Shown here: in pieces, positions 1 through 5,933 of the stretch
Numbering within the stretch: position 1 is the first letter of the stretch
Layout: every line of letters starts with the position of its first letter
Notes under the pieces: model-generated
What the model saw: only the letters and a program-made list of their open reading frames with translations
Databases searched by the model: none
What the model was told of the DNA's origin: nothing
Source of the DNA: JBBRLA01 sp038231615
GTDB lineage: Bacteria > Myxococcota_A > Polyangia > Palsa-1104 > JAEUJZ01
Assembly: GCA_038231615.1 (NCBI GenBank)
Contig: JBBRLA010000554.1
Coordinates: 1-5,933, forward strand
Direction: 5' to 3'
DNA length: 5,933 nt
Translations under genes and position numbers: made by a program

Positions 1-47
1 AGCTCATTGCCTCGCTGATAGGCGTCGAGCCGTTGAAAGGTCGCCAT
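1..47 (-). CDS. Possible start of a small protein, cut by the left edge (four-helix-bundle-like N-terminus)
   Basis: On the minus strand an ATG at 47-45 opens a frame reading MATFQRLDAYQRGNE before the window ends. An in-frame ATG at 59-57 would add four residues (MIWP). The amphipathic pattern of an aromatic residue, then Leu, Tyr-Gln and Asn-Glu, resembles the first helix of the small four-helix-bundle proteins (S23/Avd-like family), which are common in deltaproteobacterial genomes. That resemblance rests on only 15 residues and is inference. No convincing Shine-Dalgarno is visible upstream of either ATG. The leader contains five GTGAGC hexamers. On the plus strand the competing frame is a short C-terminal-like tail ending at TAG 63-65 (it reads LIASLIGVEPLKGR followed by six residues). 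Either could be the real gene end, so the call is tentative. Confidence 0.3.
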   Translation of the reverse strand, partial: MATFQRLDAYQRGNE

Positions 48-80
48 GGGCCAAATCATCGGTAGGTCCGGCTAAAAGTT

Positions 81-110
81 GCTCACGCTCACGCTCACGC
101 TCACGCTCAC
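81..110. repeat. (GCTCAC)x5 hexamer microsatellite
   Basis: Five perfect head-to-tail copies of GCTCAC (GTGAGC on the minus strand) fill 30 bp between the end of meaB and the partial minus-strand frame at the left edge. The remaining bases of the 48-130 gap show no T-tract terminator for meaB, only a short GGGG/CCCC palindrome near 117-127. A perfect hexamer array is prone to copy-number change by slippage. If the left-edge gene is real, the array lies in its 5' leader, about 22-34 bp before its start codon. Confidence 0.9.
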
Positions 111-130
111 GGACTGAGGGGGCCCCTGAT

Positions 131-1333
131 TCAGGTAGGCACCCGCCCGGTGACGTCCGTCGGGGCGGCTCGGGCGGGTTTTAGCAGGCGGGCGAAAAGG
201 TCGGCGAAAAGGCGCTCGGCGGCGCTGTAGGGATCGTCTGCCCGCCGGGCCACCCGGTCCACCAGATCGGCGTTGTGGATAAGGGCGTGGTCCAGGAAGG
301 GGGCCAGGCGGTCGAGGAGGGCATCGCGCAGCTCGCGGCAGGCGCGGCGGCGGCGGGTCTCCTGGGTCCGGGGGAGCATGCGCTGGTGGTGGCGCTGGAT
401 GGCGGCGGCCAGCTCGTCGAGGCCCTTGCCGGAGGTGGCGATGGTGCGGATGATCTCCACCGGTTCTATCGCCGCGGCTCTTCGCGCTTCACGATCAGAG
501 CCGCGGCTGCGCAGGTCGAGCATGGTCATGAGGTCGCGGACGGAACGATCGGCGCCCTCGCGGTCGGCCTTGTTTACCACCAGGACGTCGGCGATCTCCA
601 GGATGCCGGCCTTGATCGCCTGGACCTCGTCGCCCAGGCCGGGCACGGTGACGACCACGGCGGTATCGGCCTGGGACACCACGTCGATCTCGCCCTGTCC
701 CACGCCCACGGTCTCGACGATGACGATGTCGTGGCCCATGGCATCCAGGACGGCGACGATCTCGGCGGTGGATCGGGTCAGGCCGCCCAGGTGGCCGCGG
801 GTGGCCAGGGAGCGGATGAAGACGCCGGGATCGGTGGAGTGGCGCTGCATGCGGATGCGATCGCCCAGGATGGCGCCGCCGGAGAAGGGGCTGGTGGGGT
901 CGATGACCACCACGCCGACCCGCTGACCGGCCTTTCGGTAGTGCGCGATCAGGCCGTCCACCACGGTGGACTTGCCGGCGCCGGGGTTGCCGGTGATGCC
1001 CAGGATGAAGGCCCTGCCGGTGCGGGGAAAAAGGCGGCGCAGGGCCTCGCGGGCACCAGGGAGGCCGTCGTCCAGGCCGCGCATCAAGCGGGCGGCGATG
1101 CGGACGTCTCCGGCGCAGACGGCGGCGACAATGGCATCGGCGCGGGCGGCGCTATCGGCAGGGGCGGCGCTACCGGCAGGGCCGCTACCGGCTGGGGCGG
1201 CGCTACCGGCAGGGGCGGCGCTACCGGCAGGGGCGGCGCTACCGGCAGGGGCGTTACCGGCAGGGGCGGTATCAGCACGGGCGGCGAGGTCAGGAGACTG
1301 ACCCTTTTCGGGGGGCTGGGTGAAGGCTGGCAT
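131..1333 (-). CDS. meaB: Methylmalonyl-CoA mutase-associated GTPase MeaB (ArgK family) with repetitive N-terminal extension
   Basis: This is a cytoplasmic P-loop GTPase. Family members use GTP hydrolysis to gate cofactor loading and protect adenosylcobalamin-dependent methylmalonyl-CoA mutase. In the 400-residue product the Walker A motif GNPGAGKST is near residues 115-123. The MeaB-typical VIDPTSPFSGGAILGDRIRM stretch is at about 143-162. ETVGVGQGEIDV (G3/switch region) is near 207-218, and NKADREGAD (guanine specificity, NKxD) starts at 254. A helical C-terminal arm follows. Family members are usually about 310-340 residues. The excess is an N-terminal tail of about 60 residues rich in AGSAAP units, after which the conserved part begins at about ADAIVAAVCAGD. 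The ATG at 1333 was chosen because no other ATG, GTG or TTG lies in frame between it and the conserved core. The longer ATG at 1429 would add an Arg-rich peptide covering the whole divergent promoter region. No mutase gene is adjacent within the window. Only a weak purine stretch (AAAGAG) precedes the start. Confidence 0.93.
   Translation of the reverse strand: MPAFTQPPEKGQSPDLAARADTAPAGNAPAGSAAPAGSAAPAGSAAPAGSGPAGSAAPADSAARADAIVAAVCAGDVRIAARLMRGLDDGLPGAREALRRLFPRTGRAFILGITGNPGAGKSTVVDGLIAHYRKAGQRVGVVVIDPTSPFSGGAILGDRIRMQRHSTDPGVFIRSLATRGHLGGLTRSTAEIVAVLDAMGHDIVIVETVGVGQGEIDVVSQADTAVVVTVPGLGDEVQAIKAGILEIADVLVVNKADREGADRSVRDLMTMLDLRSRGSDREARRAAAIEPVEIIRTIATSGKGLDELAAAIQRHHQRMLPRTQETRRRRACRELRDALLDRLAPFLDHALIHNADLVDRVARRADDPYSAAERLFADLFARLLKPARAAPTDVTGRVPT
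1142..1276. repeat. Imperfect 18-bp tandem repeat inside the 5' end of meaB
   Basis: The plus-strand unit is GGCAGGGGCGGCGCTACC. Perfect copies lie at 1157-1174, 1208-1225 and 1226-1243, with a one-base variant at 1190-1207. Shortened 15-bp copies occur at 1175-1189 and 1244-1258, and degenerate flanks at 1142-1156 and 1259-1276. All length differences are multiples of three, so the meaB frame is kept. On the minus strand each unit encodes a six-residue AGSAAP-type module. The near-identity at DNA level, including third codon positions, indicates recent expansion by slippage or unequal crossing over. Confidence 0.92.
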
Positions 1334-1364
1334 GGGCTCTTTAGGGGGTAACGCAGGGGTTCTG

Positions 1365-1380
1365 CTCCTGTCAACAGGAG
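1365..1380. promoter_or_regulatory. Perfect 7-2-7 inverted repeat, candidate operator between divergent genes
   Basis: CTCCTGT-CA-ACAGGAG is a perfect inverted repeat in the gap between the starts of meaB (1333, minus) and the propeller lipoprotein (1444, plus). Its minus-strand centre contains TTGACA (1374-1369), which could serve as the -35 element for meaB, although the matching -10 positions (TTACCC or TACCCC) are poor. Ten bases to its right a plus-strand TTGACA begins. The position suits a dimeric repressor binding between two divergent promoters, but no regulator gene is in view and the binding role is inference. Confidence 0.4.
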
Positions 1381-1389
1381 AGGTCCGAC

Positions 1390-1418
1390 TTGACAAGGCC
1401 GGCTGCTGGCGACAACGT
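1390..1418 (+). promoter_or_regulatory. Weak candidate promoter for the lipoprotein-cmk unit
   Basis: A perfect TTGACA hexamer at 1390-1395 is followed 17 bp later by CAACGT (1413-1418), which matches the TATAAT consensus at only two positions. It would give a short leader of roughly 20 nt before the ATG at 1444. The -35 is convincing and the -10 is not, so this may be an activated promoter or chance. Confidence 0.25.
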
Positions 1419-1431
1419 TTGCCCACCAAGT

Positions 1432-1437
1432 AAGGAG
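1432..1437 (+). promoter_or_regulatory. Ribosome binding site fixing the lipoprotein start
   Basis: AAGGAG lies six bases before the ATG at 1444. It decides the start: an in-frame TTG at 1390 would add 18 residues ahead of an otherwise well-formed lipoprotein signal peptide and lacks such a site. Confidence 0.85.
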
Positions 1438-1443
1438 ACCTAC

Positions 1444-2481
1444 ATGCAGCGTCTGTGTACGGGGGCCTTGTTCTGCCTCCTCGTTCCCTTTGCCACGGGT
1501 TGCCCGGTCCCGGATATATCGGTGCCCGATTTTACCCCGGTGCCGCCGGCGGCGGATGCAGCGGGAGGGGACCAGGCTAAAGGTGGAGACGGGGGAAATA
1601 CGATGATGACCTGGCGGACGGAGAAGACGCCGACGACCAGCGCCTTGCGCGCGGTGTGGGTGGCGGATGCCGCCCTGTCTCAGTCCTACGCGGTGGGGGT
1701 CGGCGGGACGATCTTGTCGCGATCCGCGGCAGGCGTCTGGACCGCCGAGACCTCGACCACGCAGGAGAACCTGAGCGCGGTGACGGCACTGGGGCCGGAT
1801 GATGTCTATGCCGCGGGCGGCCAGGCCAAAGGGGTGATCCTGCACCGCAAGGCGGGGGTATGGAAGGCCGAGGCGGCGGACCTCATGCTTGGGGCGATCT
1901 ACGGCATGGCGGTGGTGGGCACGGACCTGTTCGCCGTCGGAGACAACGGGACGGTGGCACACCTGTCCGGGGGCAGCTGGACGCTGGAGACGACCCCCAT
2001 GCAGGCCAATTTTCACGGGGTGTATGGCAAGACGGTGACTGACGTCTATGCCGTGGGGGAGCAGGGGGGCATCGTGCACCGCGACGGCACGGGGACGTGG
2101 TCGGTGGATACGGCGACGTTGTCTCCGGCGGATGGCATGGGCACCTACTATGGCATCGCCGCGCTGGCCGACGTGATCTTCATCAGCGGGAGCCAGGGGC
2201 GGGTGCTGCGCCGCGACACCGGCAAGTGGACCCCGGACTTCACCATGGACCTCATCAAGGCGGACATGGCCGGCGCGCCCGCTGACCTTCTGGCGCTGAT
2301 CGCGGCGGACGGGGAGATGCTGACCGTGGGGACAGGCGGGGTGGTGGCCCACCGGGACAGCAAGGGGGCCTGGACCCGCGAGAGCAGCGGCGTCGGCACC
2401 GACCTTTTCGGGCTGGGCGGTGCCGGCATCCACGCCGTGCTGGCGGTGGGCGACATGGGCGTGGTGGTGCGACGGAACTGA
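1444..2481 (+). CDS. Lipoprotein with seven-repeat beta-propeller domain
   Basis: The 345-residue product begins with a type II signal peptide: MQR, a hydrophobic core LCTGALFCLLVPF, and lipobox ATGC with the lipidated Cys at 20. It should therefore be an exported, membrane-anchored lipoprotein. Residues 21-55 form a Pro/Ala/Gly/Asp-rich linker. From about 57 to the end I can align seven repeats of about 40 residues with the pattern L-x-A-V...V-Y-A-V-G...G-x-I-x-x-R...G-x-W-x-x-E, starting near residues 68, 109, 151, 189, 235, 280 and 321. The last repeat stops at VVVRRN without its W-x-x-E strand. TWRTE at 56-60 could supply that strand and close the ring, as in classical propellers. No catalytic motif is visible, so the ligand or partner is unknown. 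The repeat style resembles BNR/YCF48-like propeller lipoproteins. The stop codon overlaps the cmk start by one base, placing both genes in one transcript. A WD40-type fold is possible but the repeats lack GH...WD signatures. Confidence 0.85.
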   Translation: MQRLCTGALFCLLVPFATGCPVPDISVPDFTPVPPAADAAGGDQAKGGDGGNTMMTWRTEKTPTTSALRAVWVADAALSQSYAVGVGGTILSRSAAGVWTAETSTTQENLSAVTALGPDDVYAAGGQAKGVILHRKAGVWKAEAADLMLGAIYGMAVVGTDLFAVGDNGTVAHLSGGSWTLETTPMQANFHGVYGKTVTDVYAVGEQGGIVHRDGTGTWSVDTATLSPADGMGTYYGIAALADVIFISGSQGRVLRRDTGKWTPDFTMDLIKADMAGAPADLLALIAADGEMLTVGTGGVVAHRDSKGAWTRESSGVGTDLFGLGGAGIHAVLAVGDMGVVVRRN

Positions 2482-3248
2482 TGGCGGATTGCGTGCACGA
2501 GCCGAACGGCGGGCCGTCCCCTGGGGCCAGGATCGACCGGGCCGCGATCATTGCGATCGACGGCCCGGCGGGTGCCGGCAAGTCCACGGTGGCGCGGGCC
2601 CTGGCCTCGCGGCTGCACTTCTTTTTGCTGGATACCGGGGCCATCTACCGCAGCCTGGCGCTTTTGGCGCAGGAACAGGGCGTCTCCACGGAGGACGGGC
2701 CGGCGCTGGCCCATATGGCGAAGTCCCTGCCGCTGCGCTTCGGCCGCGGGCCGGAGGAGGGGGGGGTGTTCCTGGAAGAACGGGACGTCTCGGAGCTGAT
2801 CCGCGCGCCGGAGGTGTCGCTGGGGGCGTCGCTGGTCTCGTCGCACCCGGAGGTACGGACGGCCCTGCTTTCGCTACAGCGGCGGCTGGCGCAGACCGGG
2901 CCCTGCGTGGTCGAGGGGCGGGACGTGGGCACGGTGGTGCTGCCCGATGCGCCGATCAAGCTCTTTCTGACCGCCACCAAGGAGGTGCGGGCGCAGCGGC
3001 GTTACGAAGAGCTTTTGCGGCGGGGGGTGGATGCGGATCTGGCGGCGACCCTGCGGGAACAGGAGGAACGGGACCGCCGCGACGAGACCCGGGCGACGGC
3101 CCCGCTGCGGCAGGCGGAGGACGCCATCCTGGTGGATACCAGCGCCCTTCCGTTGTCTCAAGTGATCGACGAGGTCGAGGCGCTGTGCCGGCGCCTGCTT
3201 TCCCGGCCTACCACCAGCGCAGGGGCGTCCATACCGGGCACGCCCTGA
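2481..3248 (+). CDS. cmk: Cytidylate kinase
   Basis: This cytoplasmic enzyme phosphorylates CMP and dCMP to the diphosphates with ATP, in pyrimidine nucleotide salvage and supply. The 255-residue product shows the P-loop GPAGAGKST at 28-36 and the NMP-binding DTGAIYR at 51-57. It also has the Cmk-typical insert FLEERDVSELIRAPEVSLGASLVSSHPEVR at about 97-126, VVEGRDVGTVV at 143-153, and the lid segment RDRRDETRATAPL at 197-209. All key residues are present. It is somewhat longer than the common 220-230 residues because of a divergent N-terminal leader of about 20 residues and a C-terminal tail after about 240. The ATG overlaps the upstream stop as TGATG, with only a weak GGA four bases before it, so translation is probably coupled to the lipoprotein gene. 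The last 41 bp overlap the convergent gene on the other strand. A run of eight G at 2759-2766 lies within the reading frame. Confidence 0.95.
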   Translation: MADCVHEPNGGPSPGARIDRAAIIAIDGPAGAGKSTVARALASRLHFFLLDTGAIYRSLALLAQEQGVSTEDGPALAHMAKSLPLRFGRGPEEGGVFLEERDVSELIRAPEVSLGASLVSSHPEVRTALLSLQRRLAQTGPCVVEGRDVGTVVLPDAPIKLFLTATKEVRAQRRYEELLRRGVDADLAATLREQEERDRRDETRATAPLRQAEDAILVDTSALPLSQVIDEVEALCRRLLSRPTTSAGASIPGTP

Positions 3249-4800
3249 TCCGTTCCACCGAGAGGCGATCGCAGGCCCCCTTTACCCCCCGGCAGCAGTG
3301 GTGGAGCCTCAGGGCCGTCTCCCGGGCGTCCTTTTGCTCGTCCGGCGGCGCCGGCCACAAGGGCAGCCTGAAGAGGGCCCGCAGCGCCAGCGTGCGTTCG
3401 TGAATCTGGCGGCGCTCGACGGCGCGGGCGGATTCGGTCTCGTCCAGGGCCACGTCGTTGGGATTGGGGGCCAGGGAGGCCACGGTCGGCGGCGGGGCAG
3501 GGGACAGGGCCGCATCCACTGCCTGGTACGGGTAGCGGGCCAGCAGCTCGACCACGTGGACCAGCACCTCCGCCTGTGGGTCGCGCAGGGCCTCGGTCAG
3601 GGACGCCGACGTCGCGCGGGAGGACCCGAGCTGACCCAGGTAGTCGATGTAGTGCAGCGGGTCGGCGGCCAAAAGGGGGTTGTGGTGCCGATAGGCCCAG
3701 GTCACCTGGGCGGCGGCGTCCGCCTGTGGCGGAGCGTAGAAGAGCAGGCCCAGGGCCACCTCCTCGCGGCGGTCCCGCAAAAGCGGGATGTCCGGCCCGC
3801 GGGAAAGCAGTGGCAGGAGGCGCACGGTCTCGTCGGGGTAAAGGAGCAGGAAGTCGCCGACGCCCTGCTGCAGGATGCGCCGGGCTTCCTGCGGCGACCC
3901 GCGCACCGCCGGGCGCGGCTCGGCGCGGTTGACGAGGAGCGGGTTGGCCGAGGCGTAGTGCGTTTGGACCAGGTGCGGCGAGAGGAGGGTGGCGGCGGCC
4001 CAGGTCGCGGTGGTGCTCTTCTGGGCCTGGGTGCTGAGCATCTGGATGGCCAACACCACGCAGGGCAGATCGCCCGGATCCGCCGCCAGCGCCGCCTCGA
4101 CCATCCGCTCCGGGGACAGGGAGCTGACCAGAGGGTTCTCCTTGGGGAAGCGCCGCAGCGACGGCCGGGCGGCGTCCACGTAGCGGGCGACGCAGCGACG
4201 GTGGTGGGAAAGGTGGCTCCAGGCCGCTTGCAGGCCGGAGTCGGGCAGCGGCTCCTTTTTCAGCACCTCCTGGGTCAGGCTCAGCACCCCGGCGGCCTCA
4301 AGGAACTCCCCGGAATCGGTGAAGGCCCGCGCCTGTTGCAGCAGGTCCGGGACCAGCCCCTCCCCGGACAGCGCCTCGCCCAGGTTGCTCAGGGCCCCCG
4401 GGGCAGCTACCGACGAGAGGGCCGGGGGGGACTCCTCCAGCCCCAGTTCCAGGTCTACGTAGGGTGGCCGCGTCGGACGCGGGGTGTCGAGCAGGCGGTT
4501 CAGCAGATCTTCCCGGAACAGGGGGTCGTCATTCACCCACAGCGCCTCCAGAAGCAGGCGGGTGCGCCCTTCCTCCCCGCGGGCCCGTTCCCTTCCCAGC
4601 ACCTCCAGGGCGTCTGACAGGGTCTTGGTCGCAACCAGGCGCCGCGAAAGCCGCTGGACCAGGCGCATCACCCGCTCTTCACTCGGGGGATCGTGGTTGC
4701 CAGTCAGACCTACATGGGGGGGTGCGTGGGGCCGGCAAGCAGCACCGGTGAACATTAGCCAGACCAGGAGCAACGCGAGGCGCCGCGGTACATCATTCAT
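3208..4800 (-). CDS. Putative large lipoprotein of unknown function, mainly alpha-helical
   Basis: I do not recognise the family. The 530-residue form starting at ATG 4800-4798 begins MNDVPRR, then a hydrophobic stretch LALLLVWLMFTGAA, then Cys 22, a type II signal peptide (Gly at -3 is atypical but tolerated). It should be an exported lipoprotein. The frame stays open upstream to 4914. An ATG at 4818 would add six residues and remains possible; longer starts put a Cys-rich polar tail before the signal. No start has a good Shine-Dalgarno. The mature protein is rich in Leu, Ala and Arg, with many predicted helices. The stretch SLTEALRDPQAEVLVHVVELLARYPYQAVDAAL looks like a HEAT-type helical pair. 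The C-terminus carries four Cys in HHCCRGVKGACDR...RAC. It sits convergent to cmk (41 bp overlap) and divergent from rpsA. Coding is supported by length, the signal peptide and protein-like composition. Function remains unknown. Confidence 0.75.
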   Translation of the reverse strand: MNDVPRRLALLLVWLMFTGAACRPHAPPHVGLTGNHDPPSEERVMRLVQRLSRRLVATKTLSDALEVLGRERARGEEGRTRLLLEALWVNDDPLFREDLLNRLLDTPRPTRPPYVDLELGLEESPPALSSVAAPGALSNLGEALSGEGLVPDLLQQARAFTDSGEFLEAAGVLSLTQEVLKKEPLPDSGLQAAWSHLSHHRRCVARYVDAARPSLRRFPKENPLVSSLSPERMVEAALAADPGDLPCVVLAIQMLSTQAQKSTTATWAAATLLSPHLVQTHYASANPLLVNRAEPRPAVRGSPQEARRILQQGVGDFLLLYPDETVRLLPLLSRGPDIPLLRDRREEVALGLLFYAPPQADAAAQVTWAYRHHNPLLAADPLHYIDYLGQLGSSRATSASLTEALRDPQAEVLVHVVELLARYPYQAVDAALSPAPPPTVASLAPNPNDVALDETESARAVERRQIHERTLALRALFRLPLWPAPPDEQKDARETALRLHHCCRGVKGACDRLSVERIRACPVWTPLRWW

Positions 4801-4827
4801 GCGAATATTTGGAGTCATGAAATTCAC

Positions 4828-4856
4828 TTGACGGTTCCTTGGGCAGGGCATAAGGT
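4828..4856 (+). promoter_or_regulatory. Sigma70-like promoter, probably for rpsA
   Basis: TTGACG (4828-4833, five of six consensus bases) and TAAGGT (4851-4856, keeping the important first T, A and last T) are separated by the ideal 17 bp. Transcription would start near 4862-4864, giving rpsA a leader of about 140 nt. It lies just upstream of the oppositely oriented lipoprotein start. A second TAAAGT at 4943-4948 looks like a -10 but has no -35 at the right distance. Confidence 0.5.
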
Positions 4857-4912
4857 TCGCACCTGCTTCACCACGGCAACCGCAACCCATCCGATCGTCT
4901 TTGTTCTTCAAC

Positions 4913-4976
4913 ATGGCGACAAACCCACTTCAAAGCCGCTGGTAAAGTAGTCCGCCATCGTAAAAAGCCAATGGCG
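4913..4976 (+). promoter_or_regulatory. rpsA leader with mutually exclusive hairpins
   Basis: The hexamer CGCCAT at 4953-4958 can pair with either of two copies of ATGGCG. One is upstream at 4913-4918, extendable to ATGGCGAC against GTCCGCCAT with one bulged C and a 29-nt loop. The other is downstream at 4971-4976, with a 12-nt loop. The two pairings exclude each other, as in attenuation or autoregulatory leaders. In Escherichia coli S1 is known to repress translation of its own mRNA through a structured leader; whether this sequence does the same is inference. The stems are short and no terminator T-tract follows either, so any effect would more likely be on translation. The rest of the 4801-5002 gap holds the promoter above and two very short frames. 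Confidence 0.35.
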
Positions 4977-4982
4977 AGACCG

Positions 4983-4989
4983 AAGGGAG
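4983..4989 (+). promoter_or_regulatory. Distant ribosome binding site of rpsA
   Basis: AAGGGAG ends 13 nt before the rpsA ATG at 5003, farther than usual. The spacer contains CGATAAATCG (4992-5001), which can fold into a tiny hairpin (three or four base pairs) and would bring the site within about three unpaired bases of the start. The hairpin is weak. Atypical initiation regions are known for rpsA in other bacteria. Confidence 0.5.
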
Positions 4990-5002
4990 CTCGATAAATC
5001 GC

Positions 5003-5933
<931 letters not shown>

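Noticed and set aside
117..135. Rho-independent terminator for meaB
   Set aside because: The GGGG/CCCC and CCTGA/TCAGG palindromes have almost no loop and no T-tract follows on the minus strand.
1142..1276. CRISPR-like array
   Set aside because: The units are contiguous 18-bp copies with no spacers and keep the meaB reading frame, so this is a coding tandem repeat.
275..1351. 358-codon plus-strand frame opposite meaB
   Set aside because: It is Gly/Asp/His-rich with no domain, and is a mirror of the clear GTPase frame.
1334..1429. Longer start for meaB at ATG 1429 (32 extra residues)
   Set aside because: The added peptide is Arg/Pro-rich with no family match, and it would cover the palindrome, both TTGACA elements and nearly the whole divergent promoter gap.
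1084..2433. 449-codon open frame on the minus strand opposite the lipoprotein gene
   Set aside because: Its translation is low-complexity His/Arg/Pro-rich without motifs. It lies antisense to a gene with a ribosome site, signal peptide and clear repeats, so it is a GC-driven shadow frame.
3298..4617. 439-codon plus-strand frame opposite the unknown lipoprotein
   Set aside because: It is Gly/Arg/Gln-rich low-complexity with no ribosome site. The minus-strand frame has a signal peptide and a normal amino acid mix, so it is the better coding choice.
4801..4914. Upstream extension of the minus-strand lipoprotein to ATG 4914
   Set aside because: It would place a polar, Cys-containing tail of 38 residues before the signal peptide and would cover the rpsA promoter. 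Its lower GC than the adjacent coding DNA also suggests non-coding sequence.

Overview
The window is high-GC bacterial chromosomal DNA carrying mostly housekeeping functions mixed with poorly characterised lipoproteins. Three things fit a Myxococcota-like or other high-GC deltaproteobacterial-type organism: a standalone MeaB-type GTPase, a seven-repeat beta-propeller lipoprotein, and a cmk/rpsA neighbourhood. The taxonomic guess is inference only; no rRNA or unambiguous marker is present.

Left edge to the divergent promoter region (1-1443): a minus-strand reading frame that looks like the first codons of a small protein leaves the window at position 1. It is preceded by five perfect copies of the hexamer GTGAGC (minus strand). 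Next, also on the minus strand, is meaB, the G-protein chaperone of adenosylcobalamin-dependent methylmalonyl-CoA mutase. Its N-terminus carries a repetitive Ala/Gly/Pro/Ser extension encoded by an imperfect 18-bp tandem repeat. About 110 bp separate meaB from the next, divergently transcribed gene, and this gap contains a perfect 16-bp inverted repeat.

Centre (1444-3248, plus strand): a lipoprotein with about seven beta-propeller blades is joined by a TGATG stop/start overlap to cmk, cytidylate kinase. The two are almost certainly one transcription unit. The 3' end of cmk overlaps by 41 bp with a convergent, minus-strand gene (3208-4800) for a large, unrecognised, mainly alpha-helical lipoprotein.

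Right (4801-5933): an approximately 200-bp gap holds a good sigma70-like promoter (TTGACG, 17 bp, TAAGGT) and a leader of about 140 nt with mutually exclusive hairpins. It leads into rpsA, ribosomal protein S1, which is cut by the right edge inside its fourth S1 domain. The cmk-rpsA pair, often adjacent in proteobacteria, is here split by the convergent lipoprotein gene.

I found no transposase, integrase, CRISPR array, RNA gene, toxin-antitoxin pair or defence gene. The strongest candidates for something undescribed are the rpsA leader, the unknown lipoprotein wedged between cmk and rpsA, the propeller lipoprotein coupled to cmk, and the repeat-bearing N-terminus of MeaB.
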